From Trichinella spiralis (taxonomy: Eukaryota > Nematoda > Enoplea > Trichinellida > Trichinellidae): 64,000 bases of DNA. The DNA lies in NCBI GenBank assembly GCA_000181795.3, contig CM012954.1, positions 1,355,689 to 1,419,688 of the forward strand, given 5' to 3'. Numbering within the stretch: the stretch's first letter is position 1; every line of letters begins with the position of its first letter. A model generated the notes under the pieces. That model was not told where the DNA came from. It was given only the letters and a program-made list of their open reading frames with translations, and ran no database searches. Both the position numbers and the translations under genes were made by a program. Below are positions 25,240 to 37,600 of this stretch, in pieces.

Positions 25240-25753
25240 TTATTGTTCCTCAAATAACGGATAGTCGTCAGAATTGGATATAGTGTAATATGGCGAACCT
25301 CGCCTGACCATAGCTGTAAGAAGTTGCCGTTTTTCCAACGTTTTGCAAATTTCCTCCAAGCCGAGCAAGTGAAGCTTCTCCTTTACCAATTGAGCTTCGT
25401 CGAAATCACCGTTTTTCATCGCTGAACAGATGACGGCTAAATTTTCCACCAAAGATCCCAAACTTTTAACATGTGCCGGTCGAGGTTCATTGCGGTGACT
25501 GGCTTAAAAATACATTTTTCTAATGTGAAATTTTCCAATAAAATTATTCATTTCAACCGCAGCTGCAATTGCAACTCTCTCTCTCTCAGGCATTTTCCTT
25601 TTCTTTAAAAAAAATATTTTTACCATACAATACTGATAACTTACTGAAGACAAAATAGCTGGCATCGGCTGATTGGATGCAAAACAAGCTGACCGCTAAC
25701 AGAAAAGCCGCCGTGATGCAGTAGTTGTGAAAGAAGCAGAATCCACTTGACAT
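25240..25753 (-). CDS. Small secreted protein or peptide precursor, unrecognised
   Basis: Two exons, 25753-25645 and 25502-25240, join in phase (donor GTAAGT; acceptor TTTTTAAG) to give 123 residues. Exon 1 encodes a textbook signal peptide: a short polar start, hydrophobic core AAFLLAVSLFCI, and a likely cleavage after a small residue in QSADAS. The remainder has two cysteines (ICSAM and EICKTL), probably in an amphipathic helical region, then a dibasic KR site followed by QLLTAMVRRGSPYY and an acidic tail ending FEEQ. A second basic pair plus glycine (RRG) follows. The processing sites suggest a neuropeptide or hormone-like precursor, but I recognise no known nematode peptide. The helical middle part also resembles an SRA1/Sec31-type bundle in pattern, which is a weak alternative. 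AATAAA (25239-25244 on the complement) overlaps the stop codon, so the 3' UTR may be very short. Confidence 0.6.
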
Positions 25754-27457
25754 GGTTAATGTTTGTAATTTTTGACAAAGTGAAGAAGAAGAAGAAGAAT
25801 ACGAATAAGCGAACGTGGCTCAACTCCTGCCTGAACCGTTCTTAAAGCAATCTATCAGAAGGAGGATTGGCAATTTATATACACACTACGACGGCTCTGT
25901 GCCGCGTAAACAAACAATTATTACGCCCCCATCCGACTGACTACTCACTCGGTGTCAGTGTTCAAGCAGCGTTTGCGCTATTTAGTTATGCTATTCGTTC
26001 CGTATCGGCTAGTTTTGTTCATTTTTCTTTATACAAACCGAAAGCAATTTGTTGTCATTTTGGGCAATATTTGTACTTAGAAACGATATTTATGAGGACA
26101 AAATTAAGCTTATATGCCGATCATTGATCACACATATGCAAACACATACATACGTACACAGATCAGTTGATTTGAAATTAACTTTTCAAGTCTGACAAGA
26201 ACAATTGTTATCATGCAAAGAACATCGTTGTTCGCTTTGCATAGTTTTGCTCAAAGCAACCAAATTCAATATCCAATCATTCAAAGTTAGCTAATAAAAA
26301 TTCCAACATCAAAGTTTATAAGAATTATTTTGACAATGCGACTGGTGCAAGCTGACATGAACATGGAAAAAAAACCAAACTATACCACATGACGCTGTAC
26401 TTACTTTCAAGACTCTTGCACTTAGTATTTATTCAGATCAAAGCATTTAATTTGAGCAATTTTTATATTTTTTTTCTGTTCTACTGCATTCAATAAATAT
26501 CGATTTATATAATTTACACAAAACTTTGCACCATCTGTATAAAATTTAACACAAAAGTATAAAATAAATTAAAATAGAACAACCGCATAACAAAATAGGC
26601 TACATTACATCAAAAATTGGGCAATTCTGATCGAATCAACAGAGCTGAACAAGTATAAACAAAGCAATTTGCATTTACGAGGCCACCTGCACAAAAAAGC
26701 AAAATATAAATGGCCATCTATCAAGTATAATAATGCAAAATTGGAACAAAAGCCTACTTCATCAATGTAGAATCGTTTTAATGATGCTTATACATTTATG
26801 GAAACCTTTTAAAATGAAATTGTAATACTTTCTTCGTGAAAATAATCACCTTGAAATAACCTTTTCAATACAATGACAGACTTTTGCAATAAGTTCAATT
26901 AAAATCTTATCAGCGAAATGTAAATTAATTCGAAAACTTTCGATAGTTTTGTAAAAGTTGAAGCTAGTTGTTCTTGTTAGCCGTTGAGCTACTGTGACTG
27001 TGTTCAGCCATGTAAGCTCATGATCTCATCACTATTATCAGCACAAATATCAACAACTTTAAATATTAATTCATAAATGGAAATTGAAATTTGCATATCA
27101 TGCGCATGTTTACTTGATTTATCTGATTCAGGTTCTGCTGAGTTCATTGCAGGAAACACTATTTAGCAGAAATTGATTTGCAAAGAGAAAAGAAAAATAA
27201 TAATAATAAAACCATTGCGCAGTAGTAATTTTAAGTACAGATGAAAAAGTAAAAAATGCATAATTAATAATGTAATTAAAAAACAACTTTTAACTTCACT
27301 TCACTGTAACAGAGCAATAAATTCAAAAAGTTTCTTACCTTTTTTCTTTTATGGAACACGAAGTTCACTTTTATACATTTGACATGATGAAAAGTGATGG
27401 AAAGAATATGCAGAGCCATTTTAACGAATGATTACAGTTGCTTGAAGTTCTAAAGAT

Positions 27458-27497
<40 letters not shown>

Positions 27498-29387
27498 TGA
27501 ACAATTCATTTATTGCATATTGACAAATTTCAATAAAGAGAATTCCAAAATTCTAGATATTATATTAGATGAATTAAGTATTCAATATTATTATTAAATA
27601 ATATATTGCTTTATATTGCATTTAGTTATTGTACTCTATTGTTCATTTATTGTCTATGTCTGCAATCTGTGCAAGACCAGAATTCTCTTCCTTGCATACT
27701 ACTAATTAGATAAAATTATTCAAATATGCACGAATAAAAATGAAAAAGAAACATTAGCTGGTCGGTCATTTGAATTTTGATAAAGCCCATGAGAAATCTT
27801 CTGCTTTAGAAGAAAATTGAAATAAAATTCTTAGTCTGGTAAATTTCAATTTACCCCTCAGTCCATTTGGCGCCTACCTCATAAAATATAAGAGATTTAT
27901 TTTTACTTTTTCCTCTTTTTCCAATTCACAACTTAATTAATATAACGGATTAAGCATTCGAGTAAAGTTATCCATGTATGACTAGTTTATAACTGCAAGT
28001 TTATACGAGTAAATCTAATTGCAATTGGACCAATATGTTGTGTTAGCAATGAATTTTCAGATTAGCAAGTTACAATCTGAAATGTATCATTCACAAGAAT
28101 TTTATTGAAAAGAAGATTAAGAATACAAAAAATCATTACCTAATAAAAACTAAAAATACACTATTTTTTAAATCAATGTTTGAATGAATTTAAATAATAA
28201 TGATGCTCAACATCGTCACTTCATTTATGTAGAACAGCATGACTACCACCACATTATTGTTTTTCTTCATCTGAATTATGAAAATTTAAGAATTGCTTTC
28301 TTGCAATTGATCTTCTTTGAAATATCAAAAGTACCTCAAATATAGTTTAGTAGTACAAAGTATGATAAATATCATTACTGTTGAATTTAGAATAAAGTAC
28401 AGTGATTCAAAAAGTATTATAAAAGTTTTTATTACAGTATTTTCATATTAAATTAACATTTTTATATTCTGAAAATGGAAATTGGATAAGTGGAAAAGCA
28501 GTTTGAGTAAAAATGTATTTGTTCTTGTCAAATTTGTCTAGATAAATTAAAAATAGTTTTATGTAAGGTAGATTCAAATATTATTCATGTTAATTAACAG
28601 CAAGCAGTATGAGGTATGCCATGGAATGGTAAACAACATGATAATACGACAACGCTTCATTGCCAGTAGAGCAATTAAGGACGATAAATATTTATACAAA
28701 GCAATTTACTTTATACTGAATGTTAAATAAAAATAGCTTCCGTTTCACCAGCTATTATTGAGCCAACAAATGCAAATTTTATATTTGCAAAAGCGGAAAT
28801 TTGTCATCTGTGTATGTGGTTTTCTATTTTTCAAACAATTTCTGAACTTGCATTTATGCATTTATGCACGCAAATACTGAAACCACTCAACAGTCTGTAC
28901 AAAAAATTATTTAGCTAACTTTATTTATATGTATATAAAATTACAATAATTAACAAAATTATGATAAAATTAATAATTTTACTAAACTATTTTATTGTTT
29001 ATTTTGCTATGTAATTCATAATGCACAAATTATATGTGAAGCAGAATAAAAGTACTGGTGAATGAATTTCACAAAATGACAATAACAGCGACCACATGTT
29101 CACAGTGTTACTATCTAATAATTTCAATATCAGCTTATTGTAAATGCTGGCCACTGATTAGCGTCATCAATTTTCTTAAATCGAATTGCAAGAAGAAACA
29201 AACTTGATTTTCTAATCTATCTACAGTAATGACAAAATTTTGCTTCATCATTCAGCGGATGGTTGGCAAGATTGTAGCGTCGAGTTGTGACAGATTTACT
29301 AAGAAAATACACTTATAATATGAGGTTATTGATTACGTGAATTATTGTATTTTATCAGAAATGAAAACTGTCCATTTGTCATTTAAG
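25754..29387. other. Intergenic; probably hides the 5' exon(s) of the GH13 gene
   Basis: 3.6 kb AT-rich sequence. A (TA)n run lies at 27463-27495. The GH13 gene on its right lacks an in-frame ATG, so at least one plus-strand exon should lie here, but I could not identify it. The 86-codon frame at 25867-26127 has no support. Confidence 0.45.
27463..27495. repeat. (TA)n microsatellite
   Basis: Perfect AT dinucleotide run. Confidence 0.9.
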
Positions 29388-32169
29388 CTCAAACCCCTCT
29401 GATAAAGGGCAAGAAAGCGATCGCGACTCGAATGTCTCGTCTCCAGCGATCAGGGAATGGTGGAAATCAGAACTGATTTATCAGATTTATCCTCGCTCTT
29501 TCAAAGATTCTTCCGGCAATGGAGTCGGCGATATCGCCGGTAAATGCACTCTTATCGCCAGTCGACATTTTTGCAAATTCACTCACTTGTGCCTGTAATT
29601 TACACGCTAAGCAGCTGTTTGTCTTGCTTTGAGATTTTTCTGCAACGCATCACGCAATCTAAAATGAAACTGCGCTTTCCAATTCAATTCGATCAGTAGG
29701 CAAAATACCATTCCAGAGGGTTTTCATTTGCCAGTTAATTTAATGTGAAGTACTTCGACTCGAAGAGGAGGGCAGATAAGGTTTCAGCTTTGAACAATGG
29801 CTTAATGCTGAATTCCCTGATTGATTGATATTAATATTCACGGTAGAATATTTTTTCATGTTTTGTAGTTTAATGCGTAGTATTATTAGTGAAGTGTAAA
29901 TTATTGAGGGAAATCTAATTTTTGAATATCTATTTTTAATGTGAAAGTGCATAAGAATTTTATTATTAAAAACCGAATTTTAGATGAAAAATTTCACTAC
30001 TATGTTGGCTATTTAATGGTAGACGCAATCTCTGAAGCGTTTAACGGCAAAAGCTACAAAGTTAATCATGGGTTTGAATTGAATGAAGCGAAACGGATTT
30101 TTGCTTAATGTTGTTAAAGTTTCTATTATCTGTGTTCAGGATATAGACTTTGTTCAAGTATTTAGTACGATTCTTACAAATGATAGTTGTTTGAATAAGC
30201 AGATGAAGCTAAACAGACAGACAGACAGACAGACAGTCTACTGAATTTGAATTTGTTGACAAGTGTATTTGAATTCAATACCACGTCTTCTGGTGTAAAA
30301 TTGCTATTTTCTTTTTTCCCTGAATCGTAGAATCAGTATACAATCATATAGTCAATCAATTAGTGGAGAATATGACATCAGAGAGGTTTGCAAGAAAATG
30401 TTAAAATATTTTCCATTCAAAAAATTTTTATTCCTCCTAGGAATCACCGAAAGTTTGGAATATTTTGAATGGTTAGGTGTTAAAGCAATTTGGCTGAGCC
30501 CGGTTTACAAGAGTCCCATGATCGATTTTGGCTATGATATTTGCGATTTTCGTCAGGTGGATCCTCTTTTTGGAACTAATGCTGATCTGAAAAAGCTGGT
30601 GACGGAGTTACACAACAGGGGTAAGTGATGCTACTACAACAACTGACAGACGGCTAAGCCTGGTTAGTTTCAGGAATGTATTTGATCATGGATTTAGTTC
30701 CGAATCACACTTCGGATCAACATCCGTGGTTCGAGCAGAGCAAACGCAAACAAGGAAAATACGCCGACTATTACATTTGGGTAGATGGTAAGCCATGCAG
30801 TGACGATCAGCTTCCACCTGAACCACCGAACAATTGGGTAATAGAAGAAAAATCGAAAGTTTCCAACAAGTGGGATAAAATTCATTGTACAATAATTTAG
30901 GAAAGTGTTTTCGGCGGATCTGCGTGGACTTGGTGTGCAGAACGGAAGCAGTTTTATTTGCACCAGTTTTTGAAAGAGCAACCAGACTTGAACTATCGAA
31001 ACGCGGATGTGAAGTCTGAGATGGAACAAGTGTTGCAGTTTTGGTTGGAATTTGGAGTGGACGGATTTAGAGTGGACGCTGTTATTTATTTAGTCGAAGA
31101 CAAAGAGTTTCGTGACAATCCACTTGTTGGGCGTAAGCGTCGAGCATCCGGCACCGAAGACTGTCGACTAACTACCAAAGGTAATCATACAGAACCGAAG
31201 TACAATGTTGATCAGCCGGAGACGTACGAAATTGTCCAAAGTTGGACAGAGTTGATGAAAAAATTCGGCTTAAATCATAAGAAGACAATATGCTGCGTTA
31301 CCGAAGGTTACAGTGATATTGAGCACGTGATGCGGTATTATTCGGCAGGCGTTAGCTTTCCGTTCAATTTTGGGTTGCTCAACTGGACTGCCGAAACAAC
31401 GGCAGATGAACTGGTGAAGCTGGTACTTGAATGGCAAGAGCACAAACCGACCGACGGTTGGTCAAATTGGGTTTTGGGAAATCATGATAAAAAACGTGTA
31501 GCCACAAGACTCGGTGGCTCTCGGTTTACGAACATGGCAAACACGTTACTTTTACTGTTGCCCGGCACTGCGACCTGCTATTATGGAGATGAGCTCGGCA
31601 TGGAAGATACTGACATACCTTTTGAAAAGGGTAGAGATTCTTACGGTCTACGCGCAGGACCAGAACGGTTCAAAGAAGTTAGTCGAGATCCTTGCAGGTC
31701 GCCCGTTGCCTGGATTTCTGAACTTCCTCACTATGGCTTCACCAAAGCCGACTGTGATCCGTGGCTTCCACATGGCAAGAACGCGAAACAAGAATCAGTT
31801 GACAAACAACGCGATGATCATTTGTCTCATCTGTGTTATTTCAGACGTTTGATTCAGCTTCGCTCTTCTGCAGTGTTCGCTGAATCATCCGACAACTTTC
31901 AGCTTGTTCCTTGTCCTTCACAGACAGTATTTGCATTCACCCGCTTCAAAACCGGCTCTCCTACGTATGTTATTGTACTGAATTTGAATCGTTCAAGTGA
32001 GACAGTTTGTGCCGATCTATCCGCAGTTGATGATCACATCTCTGAAGCTGAAGTGGTATTAGACTCGAACAATCATTACAAACCAGGCGAGTCGATGAAT
32101 TTGAAGCGCCTAATGCTCAACGAAACGCAAGCGCTTGTGCTTCGATTCCAACCGTCCGCCCAACGGTAA
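29388..32169 (+). CDS. GH13 alpha-glucosidase (maltase)-type protein, 5' exon missing
   Basis: Glycoside hydrolase family 13 enzyme expected to release glucose from alpha-1,4-linked sugars by a retaining mechanism. Exons 29388-29539, 30441-30620, 30674-30837 and 30901-32169 join in phase to about 587 residues. Landmarks in order: [43 protein letters not shown] (region I), PNNW joined to [11 protein letters not shown] across an intron, GFRVDAV (nucleophile Asp, codon 31075-31077), TEGYSD (acid/base Glu, codon 31303-31305) and GNHD (Asp, codon 31486-31488), then [11 protein letters not shown]. The C-terminal beta domain follows. The triad is intact, unlike in catalytically dead SLC3A amino-acid transporter subunits, though SLC3A1-type proteins are the other close family. 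Exon 1 has no in-frame ATG and an in-frame stop lies upstream, so a leader or transmembrane exon is missing from the model. The exon 1 acceptor (TTTAAG at 29387) is tentative. Confidence 0.85.
30215..30237. repeat. (CAGA)n microsatellite in GH13 intron 1
   Basis: Tetranucleotide cagacagacagaca run in the 901 bp first intron of the model. Confidence 0.8.
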
Positions 32170-32310
32170 AATTGTCAATTGGTGGAAAATTAATTTTCTT
32201 TTTAGCTTCCATTGCCATCATTCAGTCTATCGAGTTTTTACAAAATGAAACTACAACTAAATGTAACAGCATTGTGGGAGCAGCGTGATTAGCAGAATCG
32301 ACGAAAAGCC

Positions 32311-32311
32311 C

Positions 32312-32360
<49 letters not shown>
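32311..32360. repeat. (TA)n microsatellite, longest in the window
   Basis: About 50 bp of uninterrupted TA, probably within the 3' UTR of the GH13 gene. Confidence 0.9.
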
Positions 32361-32362
<2 letters not shown>

Positions 32363-32424
32363 TCATCTCCAAGTTTAAATTGTAATCATTTTTACATATT
32401 CTTCTTTGATTCACATTTTTCTTA

Positions 32425-32430
32425 AATAAA
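32425..32430 (+). terminator. Polyadenylation signal AATAAA for the GH13 gene
   Basis: Canonical hexamer about 255 bp after the stop, just beyond a long (TA)n run. Confidence 0.4.
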
Positions 32431-34457
32431 ATGCTTACTTTTTTTGAATGCATTGAAATGAATTATTGCATTGTGATTAAAAGTTGAATGAAGTTGGTTT
32501 TTAAAAATTTTATATTATTGCCTACCAATTTTTAATCAACAAACGCTTTCACGTAGTTCACGACGCCAGGAGAAAAGCTTTTCTTCACTTATAAGTTGGA
32601 TGATGATGATGCACTAGGTTGATGTTGTTGAGTTTAGGTTGTTTATTTCAAAACGTACCCTGCATTAAATGTGAAATGAAGAGCCGCTATTGTACTTTCA
32701 GAAAAGAATCAGCAAGTTTATAGAACACAAGCATTCTGTTCGCTATAGAATACACTATTTATTTAGTAAGGCTGCTCGTTAGCTGCTGGTTAAGCTAGTA
32801 CATTTGAAATTTACCACCACCGACATAATTATGGTTCTTTTAAGAACGGAGAAGCACTGCAAACAGCAAGCAGTTGAAGAGTGAAGTAATTAAGTAATAT
32901 GATCCTACTTCCTTACCATACCGTACGTAGTATTTAGAAAAAATTCCGCTTAATTTAACCAGTCAATCAGTTTACATAGGTTTTTATACTTTCTAAAGTA
33001 GAAAGAAGCTTTGGATTTCATCAATACTTTGCATCAAAAGTCAACGTCGCATACTAATTTCATTGCATCGCTTCGTTAACTTGATTAATTATAGATGAGT
33101 TGTAAATTTTTCAATTAAAACTAATTGAAAAAATATTTCCCTTCAGACTGTTGCACAAGAGATGCTTTTTCAATTACCGTTTGCGCTTGTTTTAGTTTAT
33201 TCAAACACATTCATTTAAACTAATAACGACGCAGCTGTAACCAGTGACGAAGTTCTGATAGCAATTATATCAAATATCAAATAACATAAAATGATGAAAA
33301 TCTAAGAGATAAGCGTAATATAATTATGAAAGCATACTACAGCAACATCGTCAACACTATGCAGATGTCAGTTATTTGTTCCTTAATTGTATGCTCATTC
33401 CACGGCGTTCTGCTTGCTTTTGCAATTTAGCTAGTCTGTCCTAATAATAATGATATAACTTACAGCCAATATTCATTCTTCAGGGTAAGTTTGATCGAAA
33501 AGAAAGTTTAACATAAATTTACACTATCAGTCGATAGAATATATTAAACCATAAGTAAAATAGTTTTCAGTCAGAAAATTTCAAATGTCAAAATATTCTT
33601 CAAAAATTCAATAAAACATTTCACGAAAATTGCTAGAATATAATAAATAGCAACAAACGGACAATTTAATTAATAGCAGTGGCAATGCGTTTCTCGTGCT
33701 TCGCAGCATGAATGCACTGAAAGCTCACTTTAAAAAATTTAAAGTTCAAAAAAATTTCCAGGTCAATTTTTTTTTCTGATTTCATTGTTGATTTGATTCA
33801 AAAATTAATTAGGAATGCATGAGGAAACAGCTTCTTTAAGATAGATTGCAACATTTGCAATGTAGAACAGCAATGCTAATTTTGTTTCCTTCTTTGCCAT
33901 TGTACTAATTAAATTCATGAAAGCAACAATACTGACTCATTCATCATTAAATAAATAAAAACACACACACATATGTATATATGTGTGCTTGTTTATTTAT
34001 ATATTATACATAATTTGAAAATTTATTCAATATCTAGGTGCTCTTAAAGTTTTGCATGCATGCATTAGCAGTTAGTTGGCGAAGCGTGATGTAAAGCTTT
34101 TGACTAAAATGTAGTTTGAAAGATTGTTCAGGCATTGATCCTATCTGTGTTCACCTAGCCTCAGTGTGATAAGAAAAATAAATGAATTGCGAGTGAAAGC
34201 TTTGCAAATCAGACGTTATAAAGTCAGCGCCCATTGCACTTGGCTCGAACTAAATGCAATAATTGATTTTCACAACTTGTGAGAAAAGTGTTCTGAATGA
34301 GTGGCCCTGACTTTTTATCACATACAACAATGCAAGCATAATTAATTTTTAAGATTTCCAAGTGCCATTGTTTTCCAGAAAAAAGGTAAGAATGACGGTG
34401 TTTGCTTTGAATTTCATTTCATCTTGAATCAATTGAAATTTCTCTTTAAAAAATCAT

Positions 34458-34460
<3 letters not shown>

Positions 34461-34492
<32 letters not shown>
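34461..34492. repeat. (TA)n microsatellite
   Basis: TA run about 145 bp upstream of the MFSD4-like start codon. Confidence 0.9.
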
Positions 34493-34498
<6 letters not shown>

Positions 34499-34633
34499 CT
34501 GTTTCTAGCAATGAATTCTTTTGTTTGCTTCATTTTCAAAATTGATCAGCTAAATTGCAGTTTTTTTGCAGGTTATTGTTGTTGTTGCTACTGTAACTGA
34601 AGACTAACGACCGACCAACCTGTAGCTAACATT

Positions 34634-37600
34634 ATGGAACGCAATGATTGCAAAGATTTAAAAAATAATCTTAGTATGAAAAACTGCAAAGAAACAAACT
34701 CTGGAAATATGACAATTTCAGAAGAAAAAGTTACGAATAAAAGTTTCCTTTATGATAATTTGACAACACCAACGCAGCAAGCTTACTTTCATCATCTTCT
34801 ATGGACACATCGCTATGCTACATTTGTCTATTGTGCAGTATTTTGCAGTTTTGGCATGGGCATTGCATTTCTGGGTCCAACACTTTGGGATCTTGCCTGT
34901 CAAACATCAACACCAATTCGAACTATGACTTGGGTATTTTTTGTGCAAAGTCTGTTTATCATGCTTGGCAGCCTTTCAGGAGGACAACTTTTATATTTGT
35001 AAGTATAATAATTTCAAAAATATAACAAAAACTGAATTAATTTTATCTTAAATCACGCTGACTTCACTGACAAAACAGCAGCAGCGGCAGCAACAAAAAC
35101 AACAATATTATTCACCATTCAAAAAAAATTATAAAAAGAAAACATCTCAACGTTTCATATTTAAAAGCAAATGTTTTTTCTAGCTTTCATGCTTCACGCA
35201 TTAATTTATTTTGCATGGCAATGGTTTGTCTGACGCTCGCCACCATTCCAACCTGTGGAACTATATACTCTTTAGCTACAATATTAGCAATCATGGGTAT
35301 TCATCTTGGTATAATAGACACCACAGTTAATGTTTCCATAATAAATTTGTATCAAAAGCACGTTGCTCCTTTTGCGGCGGTAAAATTATACCTTTTACTT
35401 TTATTATTTTTCGTGTTGTGGGAATTTTCTACAAATTTTCAGACTTTGCACTTTTGCTATGGTTTTGGAGCCTTTTTAAGTCCGATCATTGCTGGACCGT
35501 TTTTGAAAAATTTCGACTGCACTCAACTAATAGACAATAGCACATCAAACACCAGTTGGATAGAGCAATCTTTTCTAAGCGCACAGTGGGAAGAGTAAGA
35601 GAAAGAGAAAAAAGTTTCCAACTAAGAATGCTAATCAATAAAAAAACTGTTCAACTGTTTTATAGAATTGTACACAATCAGCCAACAAATATGGCTGATG
35701 TTCAAGAACAGCTTCAAGTGCACATCGCTTTTCAAATTATGGCTGCTTTACAAGTTCGAACATTATATATATTGCAAAGTATACAAAATAATGAATCAAC
35801 GTTAGTTATATTATTCTAGGTTCCAGTAATTCTACTTCTCATAAGTCTTGTCTTTAAAGAAAAATTTACCCAAAAGTCTACTGATGAAACATTTTTCACG
35901 ACCGATTATCAAAATATATCACCGGATTCAGGTATGGAAATTTTTTATCTTCACAATATAAACTGATTAATTGCTTGTTTGTTGTTCAATAAATAAAAAG
36001 TAAACTTAGAATTTTCCTTCAATTCAGAATTTTAACTTGCTTCAAAACAAAAAGTCATCACAGTTTGTAAAATCAAAAGCAATCTGACAATAATTACAAT
36101 AATACGCGGCCGAAAGTTCTACTGGGAAATTGAAAATGGAAAATATGAACAAAGCAATAAACCATACAAAAGAAGTAGAAATTTCAAAAGTGAAAGCAAT
36201 AATAAAGTTTTAAAATATGAAAACACTTACCATTTTGAATCAGTTAAAAGAATTTTGAAAAATGATGAAAAACATTTTGAACGAAAGCGGTGTTATAAAA
36301 GAAGCATTCATCAAAGTATCAAGCAGTGAACAAACAAGCAGGCTGTTGTTGCATGCACTGATAAGGAAAGAGTGGCTTTTCATTGTTTGCTTTCCATTAT
36401 AAAAGTTTAACACTTAATATGAACGCACAATGATGCAAATTTTAAGCCTGCCTTATCTTAATTAATTTGCATAACTTGAAAATCATCCTTCGAAGGATTT
36501 GAATGTTAGAAAAATTGAACTGAAAATAGAAATTATGAATAAAAATGATCAATTAATCATATATTGAAGAAGAATATGTACAATTTTTGAAATCTGAATA
36601 GAATTTTTTCACTACATGCTAAAAGAGAGCATTGTTTTCAGAATTGACGGAACTACTGGACAGTACATCGGTGAATGGCAAAATTGTTATTGCTATGGCA
36701 GGCCTGATTTTATTTTTCGCTGATGGATTACAGGTATGTTTGTAGTCGTTGAATGTATTGGGGGTATGCTTCTTTGAATTGGAACATTTATTATTAACAG
36801 GCAATGTTTGGTTCTCTTATATTTTCGTACAGTCGACTTACGGTGAAAAATTTGCATATTTCTGAAGCAGCTACGCTGAACGCATTATTTTGGGTAAACA
36901 GAATGGCGAGAGAAACGTTGAAAAGAAAATTCATTTATTTTAATTTATTTCACTGTCAAGTGAATTCATTATCATTAATTAATTAATTAATCATTCACTT
37001 CAGGGCTCCTTTGCTATTGGACGAATCATGGCCATCTTCTGCACTATACACATAATTCCAATTTGCCTTCTTTTCATCAACATTGTAAGTAACTACTAAC
37101 TGCAATTCAAGCAAATCAATTTCCTTTTTTCTGGAGGTTAGGCAGTGGGGGTGGGGGGGTTTAAGAAGACAAACTGTGAATACAAAGTAGCAAAGCAAAC
37201 AAGCTACAAAACTGGCAATCCGGTCAAAACTGAATTCAAATATTCATTGAAATTTTCAAGCTCGTGCAAACAGTTAGTTAATCCTGATCTAATGACACGG
37301 CAACTGATTGCCAATTAATTATCGGATCAAATTATCAAGAGCTGTTTGAATGTTGGCAAAGCTGCATGCAATAGCTCAAGAAATGAAAAGAAAAGCAAAA
37401 CTTTTATCCACCTAATTATGACAAATGAATGGCACGATATCCTCTAATTGTAGCTTAATAATTAATTATCAAGTATTTGCATTTGGATGAGGTTGTGTGC
37501 AGAGGAATCAGAAGGTCGAATCAGAAGCTATTCAACTTATTGACATTGAACTCTAACATTTAAATACTTTTAACAAAAATGCTTCTTTTGTATGCCTTTA

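Larger units (their letters stand above)
32170..34633. other. Intergenic; 3' UTR of GH13 gene and upstream region of the MFSD4-like gene
   Basis: No open frame of note. (TA)n runs lie at 32311-32360 (about 50 bp) and 34461-34491, and a short (ac)n/(ta)n tract at 33961-33983. The sequence just before 34634 (gttgttgttgct) is a short trinucleotide leader. Confidence 0.5.

Noticed and set aside
29388-32169. SLC3A1/SLC3A2 amino-acid transporter heavy chain
   Set aside because: Overall similarity is shared, but the retained nucleophile, acid/base and NHD residues favour an active alpha-glucosidase. It cannot be fully excluded without the N-terminal exon.
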